A DNA stretch of 64,000 bases from assembly GCA_963921425.1 (NCBI GenBank), contig OY992832.1, positions 22,976,835 through 23,040,834 on the forward strand, written 5' to 3'. A program made the translations under genes and the position numbers. This document shows, in pieces, positions 22,164 to 36,600 of this stretch; positions within the stretch are counted from its first letter, which is position 1; the number at the start of each line of letters is the position of its first letter. Below the pieces are notes generated by a model, which did not search any database, was not told where the DNA came from, and saw only the letters and a program-made list of their open reading frames with translations. The DNA comes from Dryas octopetala. Lineage: Eukaryota > Streptophyta > Magnoliopsida > Rosales > Rosaceae.

Positions 22164-25100
22164 TTAGACTGAGAAAGCACAAAAGGCCATTTCATTATCA
22201 ACGTCCGAGTAATACTTGTTGTAGTCGAGGTATTCCCAAAAATGAGAAAGTCCAAACTCCCCATGCTTAGGTGACTTGAGGTAACATAGATGCAATTCTT
22301 TCATATTTTTGTCAAATGTTTGTTTTATTGCAATCACCTGCAAACAGATGCACATGCATGTTATCAACAGGTTGATTATTACTTTAAAATTGATCTTTCA
22401 GAGCAAGAGTAAACCATGCTCATTTCACTGCTCTGTCATATGCAGAATTCAACTGCACAATCCTCTAGTGTAATGCCATTTCAAATGCACACCACCAGGG
22501 TGCTTACACCTCAAGTAAGAGAGCTGTTTAGGCTGCCATGGTACACCGATGCACGTATACAAAAGAAAACACAATACCCATGAAAATTTGGGTGTTCCTG
22601 AAAACATAGGTTATACTTTGCATTGCAGGTAGACAAAGATACAAGATTTCGGGACAAATTATGGTTTCCGTGTCAATCATAAAAGCTGCATCATATACCA
22701 TGTTGTGTGCCATGAAAATATTGATTTCTGAAAATTGATGACAACACCACCCACAAGCACGAAGGAAATGACTTCTATGTGGTTGCATTTGTTTACATGA
22801 AATAAAAATGAATATTATTTATGGAATTGCCATTGCACTTCCACGAGATTGCCACTCGACAATGCCTTTAATCACGACAATCCCTTTATCAATGACACTG
22901 CCAGAACCTTTTTTACAACTTCTGCTCCAATCCTCTCAATATATACCCAAAACCTACCATCACTACGTCCACCACTCAACTAGAGTCTTCATAATGTCAA
23001 CAACAAGATCTGGTTTAGAGTCTTTAGACTCAATCAATTCTCATTGCGACACAAGCCCAAAAATTGAACATATCATTACTCTCAAAATTATAATTTTGGA
23101 TTTGGTTAATCTTCTGGTAGTGTTCATTTTCTATCAGCTCATGTGTGTATTTCACATTTTGGCATCATCCTCCCCGCTTCTCGTTAGTTTAGTTGATGAT
23201 GTTTCACATTTTGACCTTGGTTTGGGTTTTATGAAAAGAAAATAGGTGGCAATGGCTGTGGAAACAGTTGGGTCACAATGGTGGTGATTTCTTGTGGCAG
23301 CAGACCAGTGGCCAGTCCCACTCCTTTGACTATGCAAACATTGGAATGTCAACTCAAGAGTTTTCCCTTTCTGAGAAATGTACGGAAATGGGCTAGAATC
23401 ATGAGAAACAAGGAATAAGAATCCCATCCCCAAGTTTTTATTCCTCACAAACAGGGTGTGCATTGTAGTATGAAAAAGATGTCCTTTGATGTAGACATAC
23501 TACAGCTAGTATTCCAAAGTAGAATTCTTGTTCCAGAGAAAAGGTAAGGTTGGAATTCTAACTCCGGAAGAAACAAAAGTATCCCTATATCCAACCTAGC
23601 GACACCCTACTTGTGCTTTTCTCCTTACTGTATTCCCTGTTGCTATCTTTACTATAAATGACATTTCTAGTTCAACTAGTGTGAAATTCTTGATAAATTT
23701 AGATCACCTTAAATTCCCTGACCAAAAGTTCTTTCCAACTTAAAGATGTGAGAATCACCTGGGATATATTGATTCCAGAAAGTCTTGCCATTAAATTGCC
23801 TTGACTTGTTCCAGTATCCCACTTTCGCCCAGTAAGACAAGATCTGAAGTCCAGTGCACACTGCAGAATGCACTCAATGATGCGAGCTATAGGTTGAGTT
23901 TCATCAGAGAGGAAACATCTGCAAAGGTTACATTTACAGTTAACTGACAATCAAATGAAACAATATCAAGAAACTTCAAAACATACCCCTCCCCCCAAAG
24001 AAAAAAGAAAATAGAGAAAGAAGCTTGCAGTTAAAGGCAATTACGTAAGATAATAAATAAAGAAAGAATATGTGCTCACGCGCATGATAAATGAATCATC
24101 CCAACCAACTAGTGGTCCAGCTTGTTGGTTCATTCTACTGACATAATGTTCCACTACAATCCTGGAAAAGAGTTACAGTGCAAAAAGTTCTATTCACACT
24201 TTCCTAAGAAAAATTGCTACAACATTAACCGAGCTAAGGAACTGATAGTAAATTTTTGGGATTTTTAGATCCCGGTCTTAAACCCAGAATTTTTATTAGA
24301 ATAACTCCAATGACCTTTTTTTTTTCTTTCTAATTAGATCCCTCATTTAAATGTCGATATTGCCCTTATAATTTTCAAAGTAGTAAGTATAATAACTACT
24401 GCATTTTCTCAAAGTTTAAATATCATTAACATTCATTCTACATGTCGGTGTTACATAAAATTTGTACTTTTGAGAAACATTCATCAATGTCAATCAAGTA
24501 AGACTCGTGATGGAATATAAAATAATGTAGAAAAAATATGGATTAATATTGTACTTGTGAGATAGATACATTACCCTAATGAAACAATTCATTTTTTCAC
24601 ATCAATATAATGCATGTTCTCACAAATAATTATCTTTATACAATACATTATAATCCATTTTTTCACATCATAATGATGTATTTGTCTCACAGGTACACTA
24701 TCTTGAAGCAAAATAATTCAATTCAATAATGTATCTGTCTCATAGGTAATTCAATTCATTTTTTTCCTACATAATTTTATATTCATTCATGGACCTAATT
24801 TGATACATATCGACACATGTTTTCCAAAAATAAATATTCTGTAAATTTAGAATGAAAGTTTACAGTACGTTAAACTTTGAACGAATGTAGTGACTATTAA
24901 ATATATATTTTGACAATTATAAGAACATTAGCAACATTCTTTATAGAATGTCCAGTCAACCCATAAAAATAGGTAGACAAATAATTAAATGATGGACCTA
25001 ATACAAATGAAAATAGTATAATAAATAATCCTTCCAAGTACCAAGCACCACATGATCAAGAGTCTTTGTACTTAATAATGCAAGGTTCATTGTTCTGGAG

Positions 25101-28100
25101 TCTTATATTCATTGTCTCTTTATGTCCTATACTCCTATGATCAATTTATTAGGTGTCATAAGTTATGTCTTTTAGAATCTTTAAGTACATTAATTTGGGT
25201 CTTTTAAAGGATTCATGTACCAATGGCTCTATAAAATGGCTACTTTGTAATCTTTGAAATTAAGTTAATGGTGATAGAAATCAACGTTTCTACTTGTGTG
25301 TGAAGCACGAGTTGACTTGGAGTGATTCCAAGCCACCTTTGGTGAGATGCCGAAGGCCAGTGCGTATCCGGAATTTTTCTATTTTCTATGGAGGTGATTC
25401 CAATACACCATTGGTGCAATGCCAAAGGCCGGAGTGAGTGTGGATATATTCTCTTCCTTTTTCTTATTATTGTCCTACATCACATTGGATTTGAAAAAAT
25501 GAATTAATGAGGGAGCTACATTTTGATATCCCCAAATCCCACATTGGGTAATGTTCTAGAGGATCTAAGGTACTTATGTAAGGCCTAGGATCCAAAAGTC
25601 AACTTCAGCTAGCACTTTTGGAGGAGGTCTTGAGTCATTACAAATGGTATCAAAGCTCAATTCCTCCCATTGCCTATGTGGGAAAGGGCGTGGTCCCTGT
25701 GCTACGGCGTAAAGTGTACGCAGATAAATGGTTGCGTCCCACAATGAAAAGGGACAATGGGACATCCATTGATACAAGTGTGATATGTATGATTCCTCTC
25801 TTGGCGAGGACGCCAGGGTCTAAAGGAGGAGAGGTTGTGATACCCCATGAATGATGAGCTAGGGAGATGTAGGTACTTATGTAGGGCCTAAAAATCCAAA
25901 GGTCAACTTCAGCTAGCACTTTTGGAGGAGGCCTTGGGTCGTTACACATATCTAATTTTCTATAAATTTTTGAAACTCGAATTACTACTCCACACTGGGT
26001 GCAAACTTTTATTTCTTCATTTAAAAATGTTTTACTAATATAATTATAAAACATAAAATTTGTAAAGACATGGCAAACATATTAAAATGGTAAGATAGAC
26101 TTTTAGGTAATGACCCATTAAACTTACATGTGAAGAGAATCTGTTAAATATGCCATATGCACTGACTGAAGATCCATCATATCTTTGACCTGCATTAACC
26201 AAAAGCAAATTTAAGATCAAGAAAATCACAATAATTAAGGATATATATTTATACAACATGGGTAAATTTTCTCTTGTCATGTTATGCTGCCAAACTGTTA
26301 ATCTGAATCATTGATTAGGTGTGGTTCAGATTTAGTCTGGCAATATAACATGCCAGATATATGGTAAAAGAACATCTACCCAATAAACATGTAATCATAT
26401 GTGTCATTAAAATTATAAAATAAAAAGCATACAAAAGACAATTAAATTAATAAATTGAATGGCATAAAGTGGCATTATATAAATGGCAGATGTCTATCTG
26501 GCATTTCATCTTTATTAATTGATCAAGTTTAAAGATGTAATTATTTTATAATCTAACATAGAGCAATGAGTTTTTAGAACAAAATAGCAGGCCTCAAACC
26601 TTATGCTTAAGTGAGTATAGAAACCTGCACCATGATACATGTGAAAGTTGTGACTCCACATATTGCTGTAATGTAGATACAAAGTGATTGACCTGGTGCC
26701 TGGACATAGATGAGAGAGACAATAAATGAACATGGTTTTCAATTTAGAAATCTTCATGCTAGTATTTGATCAAATTTAAAACTCCTGTGAGGAAGTTAGA
26801 TTGTTTGAGAGGATAATCACCAAATTTATTTCTTTAATTTTCATTCTAGGTTAAAGTTAAACCTGGTAAAAGTAACACTACATGATATATGGGCAAAAGA
26901 GAAAACTCTTAGATCAGAAATACAGTATCCTTATTATTGATAGAGAATAGGCAGAACTCTTCAACAATGACTAGAAACTTTACCAACTGAATGATCTGGC
27001 ATCTTATACTCCTTTCCCCTTTTCCGTAATAATTAGGAGACATAAACCTAGGTCAAGGGGATCAACAGATCCAGACATTTACAACTAAAATACCCATCCA
27101 TCTTGGTGAAAGAGTAAAAGGGGGGAGAATTTATAACCTTCAATAAGCATGTTAGAAATTCCAGTTCTAAGATAAACTATGAGTGCACACCCTCAAACCC
27201 CTTGACCCAAAAAGAAAAGAATACAGAAATTCACATAAAAAAAAAAAAAAAAAAAGAATTACACTGTTTACAACATAATATCTGTTTTACTTGTACACAA
27301 ATCGTGCCTTCCATTCCTCAAAATTAAAAACAAAGTAAATGCAGCACAGAATGAAGGCAAAAGCATCTGAAAGGATGAGCTAAGATCAAAAGTTGTTTCT
27401 TACCATGCAAAGTAAAAATAGAAAGAAAAAGTAAAAGGAGCACGAAAATAATTTTCAAAAATAAGTAAATACATTCTGAATTTATATATCCAGTAAACAC
27501 AGATACCATTATGATTACAGTAATAATGCCAAAGGAATATACACTAAAGAGTGATAACTTCTGAGCTAAGAAAAATGAATGTAAAACTGAACAATTGTTC
27601 AATATACCTCATCTTCATTAATGCATTGAAATTGCTCGCTTCCCCTTCATGTTGCTCAGTGTGGTTATTCCGACTAATCAAGGGCACCAAATCCTTCAAT
27701 GAGCGCCATACATCAGTCAAAGAAAAAATAGCAAGCTTCACTTGTATCAGAAAACTGAATATCTCAGAGTATATTTTCAAAGCACCAGGAGTCAAAACAA
27801 TACTGATGGGCCAGTCCACTCGATAACCCAAACCAAGAAAGTTGAAGGAATGAACGCCAATAGCAGATGCTGAAATAGGCATTGCATCATGTCCTTTCAT
27901 GTACACAAATAACCTGTCCTTATTACGGTCACGTTCACAGGATGACCTCTGAACTGATGACTCAAGGAAACCTTGAATTTCTGAAAGTATATGATCTGCC
28001 TCTGTAACACACCATTTATGATGCCAAAGGGACATAATAAACAAATCTGCCCAGTCTGCCAACTCCATAAAGTGGTACCGTCGCAGTGCCATCAAATGTT

Positions 28101-31100
28101 CTTGCAAATCAAATCCTTCTTCAAGCAACTTAATAGTTAACTTGCTGACATACATATATTGAAGCATGATTTCTTGCAGAAGGCATTTATCGATAATAAA
28201 ATCAAGTGGTATCTCAAAAATGGCTGCCGAGCTTTGTCTGTGATCTTCAACTCTATTAATGACAGAGTCATTGAATCTACCAAGCAAACTCTCCCAACAA
28301 CTACCACCAGAAACATTTGTAAAAATAGCATTTTCTTGGTTGTGGTCCTTTAAATTTGAAAATGGAAGAACATCCGATACTTTGGTTTTATTAATCAAAA
28401 CAGTATCTCCACCATAACCTTGTTTCCCACAGTGATCACTCCTAACACTGGTAGCTGAAGCACTGGTGTCTGTTAGAACTGAAGGTAGCTTTTCCAAACG
28501 CACATTACAAGGGTCTTTTATGAATGAAAAGTCAAAGTAAGGAAAAGTACACCCAAAGTCTGTTCCGCATCTCTCTCCAGGCTTGGTTATCAGGTGAAGT
28601 AAAGTATTTTTTGTCAACATTGGGTTCATGCTGAGAAAATTGTTGTTTGAGTTAACCTTCCACTGTTGCAATGTAAATAAATCTGAAGTATATGTGTCGT
28701 TTTCAGGCTGATCCTTGCCAGAGGTTTCTTCTATTATTGCATTATTAGCCACAATTCTTTTTCTAAAATATGATATGTCTTCCTTTAAGGCCCCCATTAT
28801 TCTTTCATTCACCTTTGAGGCAGAGTCCACTGGATGTGACGATGGACCATCTCTGTATTCTTTGTCAACGACAAAAAAACTCTCGAAAGGAGCTCTGAGT
28901 GGCCAGTCCTTGTCAGACGGACAATCTGCAACTTGGATATTTGACATACATGACCAGTTTGACCCTTTTGATTTCATGGGCACAGACATCTGAGCCAAAA
29001 TTGTTCCTTGATGATGAGAATGCGCAAAATGACCAAGGGCATCTCTGCTTTCACAAACTCCACTCTGGTCGCTTTCTATGTGGCATGAATCTTCACATCC
29101 ATGAGGCTTTTGCAAATTATCAACAGGAACGCTCATTGAAAAACTTAAAGCAGATAAATATTTTTGTTCCAGCCCAATATGATTAGGAAGCTCAGTCATC
29201 AGCTCAGACACATCTTGCTCTTCAGAAATAGTTGAGGTTGAACATTCAGATGACTCATATGTATCCATGAAGTAAGATAGGTTGTCCCTTGCACTTAAAT
29301 CGTCAGAATCCAAATCATGAGCATCCCTGAGAGTTAGAGAAATCCAACCATACGTGAAGCTATAACAACATCTAGAAGGTAAGTGACAAAAAATAAAGAA
29401 CTATAAGCAGGAAAAATAAGCATATGTAATCACCAACCTCTCCTGATGCTAAAGTTGTTAAAAGAAACCACACATGCACACACATATACTGACACAGAGA
29501 GAGAGAGAGAGAGGGAGAGAGAGAGGATTACACATTTGACTGCTTTTCATCATCTGTTGATGGAGCAATAAAACTGTCATCCAATATGAATAAACCTGGG
29601 ATGATTGAACTCCATTTACCATTATCCAAGAGAACAGGCAGTGTGTCTTGTCGAACTACCTGCATAATTAAAATCATGCAAGTTCTAAGAAACCAACCAG
29701 GTAACTGCAAGAAAAACTGCATGAAAGAAGGTAGACATAAAACAAATGTTTCCTCCCAATCCAGACCCCAAATCCTTCTAGAGAGAAGTAAGATAACTGA
29801 AAGAGAGGCACCTATAAGCCAGGACATAATTAACATCCAAAAATCTAGAACATTGAATTTCCTTACCCTCCCTTGTGCCAATATGAATTCCACATGGGCT
29901 TCCTGAAGGCAATAATGGCACCCCAAAAGAGGGCAAAAATTAAAATGAGACTGAGAAATCTCTATTTATTGTCAGCAGTATTCTTGACGCTTAGAAGATT
30001 TAATTGGTTTTGCAGCTTGTTCCACTTTTAAACTTAGATACAAATGTATATAGACATTTAAGGAGAACAGTTCTATATCAGAGAACCTGTTAATCTCTCC
30101 TTGAAACACGCACACATGCATAAAACCCAATTTGTGTTTCATTGAAGGCAGAGTTTCAGCCTCACAGCATCACAGGTTGCTGCAAACCAGCAGTATACCA
30201 TTTAAGAAATACTACAGCGCAAAGTCTGGTCTGAAGAGTATCAGTTCAACCTAGGACTAATATACACAAAAGTGGCATGATAAATTATTGTTGAGAAAAT
30301 TTCTTACCGAAAAAGAAAATTATTATTGAGAAATTTAAAGGTAAGGGATTTACTTTTATGCTGCCTAGAAATATATGAATGATCACAAAAATATGGTTCG
30401 TTGTATCACTTGTTACAATGAACAAGAGGGAAAACAAAATTTTAGAAACCGACACAAGAAAAAACAAAGTAAGCACCAAAGCTACTTCTGAATAAGTTGC
30501 GAACAGACTGTAACTGAAAGAATTTCTATTTGCTTTACATGCAGCAAACTAACAAAATGAAGAAAAGATACATATATCAATCTAAATAGATTTATAATTA
30601 CAGTTTTCTAGTGAAATAGGGAAAAAAAAAATAGTTTTCCATCAAAGAACAAAAACTATCACAACAGATTACCTGCTGATATCTGAACTCTAATTTTGCA
30701 AAAAGATTCTCAAGTTTTTCCTGCATCATTTTGTAATAACTGTCCCTTGAAAGTATCATGGCCTCTATATTTCCTTTGCTGAAAGTCAGTGGTGATGCAT
30801 AAGATGGACAATTGCTCGAAAACCCACTCAAGCAGGGAAGAAAACCCTCATAGGTATGGTCCTTGGTAGAAACAAAAGTACACAATTCGAGCAATTTCAC
30901 TAGAATCTGCAGCTGTTGACCAGCTCTGACAAGTGGAATCAATAAATTCTTCAAAAAACAAGGAATAGAAACTCCATCTCGTTCCTGAGGTAGAAATACC
31001 AACCATGAGAACTGATAGAGCTGATAGGAAGAAGAGATGGAGATACATTGAAAACAGTGTCTAACTCCAATGTTCCAAAATTACGAATGATATATTACCC

Positions 31101-32836
31101 TAATAGTTGTCAATGGGAAGTCAATAGAGATGCCAGCTTCACCATGTGGATCAAGAGACAGACTGTCAACGTATTCTACCACAAACTCCTTGTAAGGATC
31201 ACTAATCTCAGCTCTGAATATCCAAGACCTGATAAACCCACAATATGGTTCACATGATCGAAGAAAAAGAAATTTGAGTAGAGGACGATGAGCAGGATCA
31301 GCAACCTAAACAAAAAAGAAAAAATGTATCAGGGAATGTCCATTTGCAGAACCCCAAATTAGAAACATGAAAAGAATCTCCATCTAAATCAATAAGAAAA
31401 CCTAATTTAGTGTGTCCACAAACATAAAAGCTAAATTGCTTAATCAACAGAGCATGGAACTGCAACAGTTGCAGGCAAATTTGAAGTGAGCCTACTACTT
31501 ACATGTTTTTCTCTACGGCTGCAACCTTATCAAAACATTGATATGTTTCAAGACCTTTTTTATGTACAGAGAAGAAACCATAATTAACAATAAGAGAATT
31601 GCATCAATGTAAGGGGATGCATAAACACAAGGCCAGTGAGTAATATTACTTGAAAAGATAATTCCAAAGGAAAAAGAAAAGATCATTCCAAAGGAATATT
31701 ACAAAGATCATTCCAAAGGAAATTACTTGAAAAGATCATTCCAAAGGAATATTACAAAGTTAAGCGTCGGAAAAAGAAAAGTAAGCTAACCTGTAATTGT
31801 GTATACAGGTATGTGAGTAAATCCCCTCCTCTGTGGAAATTACAAAATTCAGAAGTTGCTTTCGTAATTAACTCTTCAAAAGAAGATATTGAGAAGCACG
31901 GAGAAAATTGATATAAGTCGCATATGTTTGTAAGGGTCTCAATCTGAGTCCTCAATTCCTTAGTGTGCAAATACAACTCTAACAAAGTAAGTTCAGAAAG
32001 CACTACACTGTTGAGACATCCCACAACAGAAGACGGGCACGAAGAACGCCTCAAGCCCACTGATGCATACAAGGTATCCATTGCACACATGTAACCTTCC
32101 ACAACCTTTCCCACGGCAACAGCAAATGCGTGATTAACAAGACTATAAGGAGGTCCCTGTTTCACTTGCGCTTCGCCATCAACATGGTCTTGACTTTCTA
32201 CATTCAAATTCGTGAAGTAATTGACTAATTTTCGGAGAAGAAGGACAAGCAAACCTGAGCAGCCTATAGAGTGCAGAATGTTTCCCAAAGCATGAGTGCT
32301 TGAAGACCTATTCCACAGACTCCGAATCTGATGGAAGGTCCTATCAGCTGGGTCGGAGCGAAATGCAGCAGAAAGCTTCTGGATACTGACAAGGGCCGAT
32401 TCAACTCCCAGCAGTGCATTCATCGCCAACCGCACCAAACTTGCCTCCTGTAAACACCCAATTCTTCACATTTTTAAATTTAACCGAGTACAAAAAAATA
32501 TGCAAGATATGGGCTTTCAAAATTCAATTTTCCGTCGAAACAAAGAGAACCAAACTGCAAATGAAGGAATTTACGAATGTAAATAAGGCAGAAATGCATG
32601 TCAAGCAAGCAATCGAATCGATTTTGAGTTTGAAAACCCCCTAATGAAGAGAAGGTGGGACTTACGGAGACGGAGGAGGCATGGCATAGGGAGTGAGAGG
32701 AAGAGGATTTGGAGGATTGAAGATGGGAATTTCCGCTTTCGGAAGGGATCGATTCCCAAGTCGTTGGAGGAAGCCATGGACGTTCCAACTTTAGATTCTC
32801 AAGCAATGAGGATGCGAAATTGGTGTCGACCGCCAT
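22164..32836 (-). CDS. GCP6: Gamma-tubulin complex component 6 (GCP6)
   Basis: Spc97/Spc98-family subunit of the gamma-tubulin ring complex, which nucleates microtubules. Exons in gene order: 32836-32666, 32447-31791, 31305-31099, 30984-30673, 29902-29867 (only 36 nt), 29659-29532, 29326-27608, 26699-26600, 26189-26128, 23918-23759, 22337-22164. Phases join throughout to give 1241 aa, similar to plant GCP6 (about 1200 aa). The N terminus MAVDTNFASSLLENLKLERP and the phrases PPYSLVNHAFAVAVGKV and EGYMCAMDTLYASVGL fit the N-terminal (GRIP1) half. A long non-conserved insert follows (about aa 510-800). The C-terminal GRIP2 part includes VDWPISIVLTPGALKIYSEI, HQVNHFVSTLQQYVESQLSH and QTFDKNMKELHLCYLKSP. 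The start is the ATG at 32836; the codon 12 bases upstream is TTG. Intron 9 carries a TRIM element. Confidence 0.92.
25080..25480 (+). mobile_element. Possible solo LTR or LTR fragment
   Basis: The stretch has a TATA-like CTATAAAATGGC, then a duplicated phrase (GAGTGATTCCAAGCCACC...ATGCCGAAGGCC and GGTGATTCCAATACACC...ATGCCAAAGGCC). It ends TTGTCCTACA, in the style of a Copia LTR. No second LTR, primer site or duplication was found. It lies in intron 9 of GCP6. Confidence 0.35.
25524..25946 (+). mobile_element. TRIM (miniature LTR retrotransposon)
   Basis: LTR1 (25524-25642) begins TGATATCCCC and ends CATTACA. LTR2 (25838-25946) begins TGATACCCCATG and ends CGTTACA. Both share TACTTATGTA and AGTCAACTTCAGCTAGCAC (or AGGTCAACTTC) and a GGAGGAGG(T/C)CTTG(A/G)GTC(A/G)TTACA end. 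A tRNA-Met-type primer site TGGTATCAAAGC follows LTR1 by two bases. A purine tract (AAAGGAGGAGAGGTTG) precedes LTR2. The internal region is under 200 bp and has no gag-pol. The likely duplication is CATTT/CATAT, with one difference. It lies in intron 9 of GCP6 in antisense orientation. Confidence 0.88.
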
Positions 32837-32951
32837 TGTCTTAAGCAATTGATGCGAAATTGTATAGTAGGATAAGCATAAGATGAATTACTGAGTGTGA
32901 GTGTGAGTGAAGAGAGTAAAGAGAACTCTCAGTCCCAGTTACCCCGCCTAA

Positions 32952-32962
32952 GCAATTTATAG
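32952..32962 (-). promoter_or_regulatory. Probable TATA box of GCP6
   Basis: On the minus strand the bases read CTATAAATTGC, about 115-125 bases upstream of the GCP6 start codon. The position suits a plant TATA box with a 5' leader of about 90 bases. The MULE-like element begins only 54 bases further upstream. Confidence 0.5.
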
Positions 32963-33357
32963 GTAGAACCGTAGAAGAAAGGGCTTTAAATTTAAAATAA
33001 AATTAAAAAAGTTTTGGGAAATTTTATATATACCCAAAAATCTTCTTATTTTACCCAACTTCTCAATTTACCTAACTACCACTTTTTTAAAATTAATATT
33101 TTCTCATTTTACCCAACCCAAATTACCATCCATACCCTTATTAATAATACCCAACCTCCCTTCCTCCCAAACTTACCTTCAAAATCACTCTCATAACTAA
33201 ACTTCAAATCTTAAACTAATTTTTGTCCACGTATCATCAAATCAAGGTTGTTTTGAAGAATGAAGAGTCAAATCGTCGTTTAGAAGCCTTCAAAAGAGGG
33301 TTGTGTGCAAACTTTTTTGTGTTCTAAACGTCATGAACGAATCTGGGTTCGCGCAGT

Positions 33358-33634
33358 GTTTGGTGGACCAGTGCCGAACATTTGCATTATGTTCAGCAGG
33401 TGCCTGCTAAACATTTGCATTATATTCGACAGGTGTCCACCGAATAATAATAGGATGTTAGGCACGTGCCCACCGAACGATGGTTGTGTAATAATTTTAG
33501 ACATTTTTGCACCATTTGGTGGGCACTTGCCGAATATAATGCAAATGTTCAGCAGGTGCATGTCGAATAAAATGCAAATGTTCAGCAGGTGCATGTCGAA
33601 CATAATCTAAATGTTCAGCACTGGTCCACCGAAC
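33358..33634. repeat. Dyad-symmetric GTTCGG/CCGAAC repeat array
   Basis: The array is bounded by GTTTGGTGG-ACCAGT-GCCGAAC on the left and its inverted form (CAGCACTGGTCCACCGAAC) on the right. Between them are repeated phrases of about 33-36 bases containing AATGCAAATGTTCAGCAGG. The open frames on both strands here are caused by the repeats. Confidence 0.8.
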
Positions 33635-33688
33635 ACATGATTAAAAATTTTATTGGGTAAAATAAGAAGAATGTTGGGTATGTATAGA

Positions 33689-36600
33689 CAGTGACGGATC
33701 CAGGAATTTGATTCCGGGGGGTCATAGTGTACACTATGCCATAAATTTTTTTTACAAATATAACACTAAAAAAATTAAATGATAATTGTTTCATTTATAA
33801 TTCATAATAAAAACATACAAGTTACAATTGTCCACGACGAGTTTTCATATTCTGAAAACGTGTCATTATAGCTTCATTATCAATGCAATCAAAAACATCT
33901 TTCTCAATGTAAACAATCAAGCTATCGCTCAACCATTGATTTCCCATTTTGTTGCGGAGTGGACCCTTGATAATATTCATGGCGGAAAATGCCCTCTCCA
34001 CTAAAGCAGTTGCAACCGGTAAAACCAAAGCCAATGTAATAAGCAAATACACATAAGTATATGTCCGATCCAACCTTTTCTCCACCAATTTTTTCGCAAG
34101 ATCACCAATCCCTTTCAATTCTGAAAAATCACTACTTGAACGCATATGATGAATATAAATCCTAAGTTGATCTTCAAGTGTCAATAGATCTCGATCCGAA
34201 AAATCTTGAGGATAAAATTGAGCAAGACGAAGTAACTTTTGTATGTCAAAAGCTACGAAAGAATTATTCGGACTCAAACATGCCAAGCAAATAAGTAACT
34301 CACTATTTACCTCATTGAAGCGATCCTCCAATTCCACAAGTTGCTCATCAATGACATAAACAAAGAGCTCCACACGATAATGATGATGATATGTTTTTAT
34401 TGGAGCATTGCGCCGTGACCTCCCTCGAGCTACATATGTCTCATCCATGTTAGGAACCTCAATATGATTTTTAGCACAAAAAGAAGCTACTTGATCAACC
34501 AAAAGATCAAACTCATTATTTCTCATATGGTGTAGTCTTTCCTTACATGCTTTGACTAAAGCCATTGCACTCACAATCTCTTGATCTTTCTTTTGTAATG
34601 CTTTTGACAAAGCATTTGTGATTCCCAATATAGATCTCATCAAAAATAGGTGAAACACAAACTGAAAAGATAGTATTTCTCCCAATAATCTATTTGCTTC
34701 ACCCACACTATCATTGTAGCGATCATCAACAATCAATTCAAGCACCTTCACAACCGATGCAAACATAGAAATCAAACTAATCAACGTACCATAATGGGAG
34801 TTCCAACGTGTATCACCGGCACGTTTGAGACTAGATTCTTGATTTAAGCCTCGACCCGTTTGAAGACAATCATTTTCAAAGGCTTCCATAAGCTCTTTTT
34901 GGAGTTGCTCTCTCAATGCATCACGACGCTTACAAGATGCTCCAACAATATTAACCACACTATTACAAGATGTAAAAAAAGTGGCAATGTCGGCATTTTT
35001 CTTTGCAATGGCAACAAGAGCTAGTTGAAGTTAATGAGCAAAGCAATGAACATAAAATGCACAAGGTTTTTCTCTCAAAATCTTTGTTTTAAGGCCATTG
35101 AACTCACCTCTCATATTACTAGCTCCATCATAACCTTGCCCTCGTAGCTTGGAAAAGCTCAATTTGTTGAAAGAAAAGAATGCATCAATGGCATCCTTTA
35201 GTGCACTAGAAGTGGTTTCGGCAACATGTTGGACCCCCACAAACCTTTCAATTACTTGCCCTTTGTCGTCCACATAACGCAACACCATAGCCATTTGCTC
35301 CTTTATTGAAATATCACGTGAATCATCCACCAATATAGAAAAGAGTCGATCTTTCATATCATTCATGATAACCCCAATGGTTTCCATGGCACATGCATTA
35401 ACAAGATATTTTTGAATTGAAGGAGCTACTAACTTGAGATTCCCCGGGGCATTTTCCAACACAACGGCCTTAACTTTCTCATCATGATCTGCAAGAAACT
35501 GCAAAAGCTCTAAATAATTCCCCCTATTGCTTGAAGTGGCACTTTCATCATTGCCACGAAAAGAAAGTCCTTGTCGCAACAAAAACTTTGTGCAATCAAT
35601 TGATGCATTCAAGCAAGTGCGATAAGCAATACGAGCTTTGTCTGACTGTTTTTGCACAACTGTTTCAATATGTGAATTTTGGTTCATTAGATTCATAGCA
35701 GCTTCTCTAGATCGATTGTGAACACTATCAACCGGCCCAACATGCGTGCTAAACTTTTCTCTCCCTTTCTTCCAATTCCTGAAGCCTACCCCAGTAAAGA
35801 CGTCACTACCCGCTTGTTCAAAATTGGATTTAAATAGATAGCAATAAAGGCAAAATGCGGCATCCTTAATTAGATTGACTATACTCCAACCAATCAAACT
35901 CATCAAACCATTGGGTAATGAAGCGTCGATCAATTCCCGATTGATTAGTTTGTGGGAATATATGACCTCTAGGTTGACAAGGTCCCTTTTGTAGATATGC
36001 TCTTCGGATCTCATCTCGAATATTAGGGCTATAATCCGCCATTTGAGTTCTTAGTCCAGGGTCTGCTTGAAGATTAGCCAAAATATCATCTAACCCACTT
36101 AAAGTTGAACCAAAACTTGAATTAACCGAATTATTTGAACTACCCGTTGGACATTTTCTCTTAAAATATCGTTCCATAATTCTACACATATAAACCAATT
36201 TTCAATAATCAATTAAAGTCCAATAATCAATTTATCAAATTTATCAAAGTAATAACAATAATCAACCAAAATCCAATAATCAACTTAATATAATAAAAAT
36301 CCATAATCAATTAATCAAATTATCAAAATAATAACAATAATCAACAACAATCCAATAAATCAATAATCATATTAATGCAATAAAAACCCACAATCAATTA
36401 ATTAACCAATAATTAAATCAACATCAATAAACCACTAATTAGTCTAATTTCATTACAATAATCTTATCAATTAATTAAAAAAACAACATATATTATAAAT
36501 TTAAGGTGAATTGAAAATTAGGAATTAGGGTTTGAATTTTAAACTTACTTGAAAAAATAAAATTGAAACTTCAAACTTGAGTTTTGAGAGGCACTGGGCA

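Noticed and set aside
22808..23463. Open frames in the last intron of GCP6
   Set aside because: They match no family I know and lie between clearly coding exons of GCP6.
33305..33610. Open frames on both strands with repeated MFSRCMSN or MFDMHLLN phrases
   Set aside because: They mirror the tandem repeat array in the MULE-like element and are not proteins.
34958..35033. Possible intron joining the two large transposase frames
   Set aside because: The frame is the same on both sides of the TAA and the family sequence continues without a gap, so a point stop explains it better than an intron.
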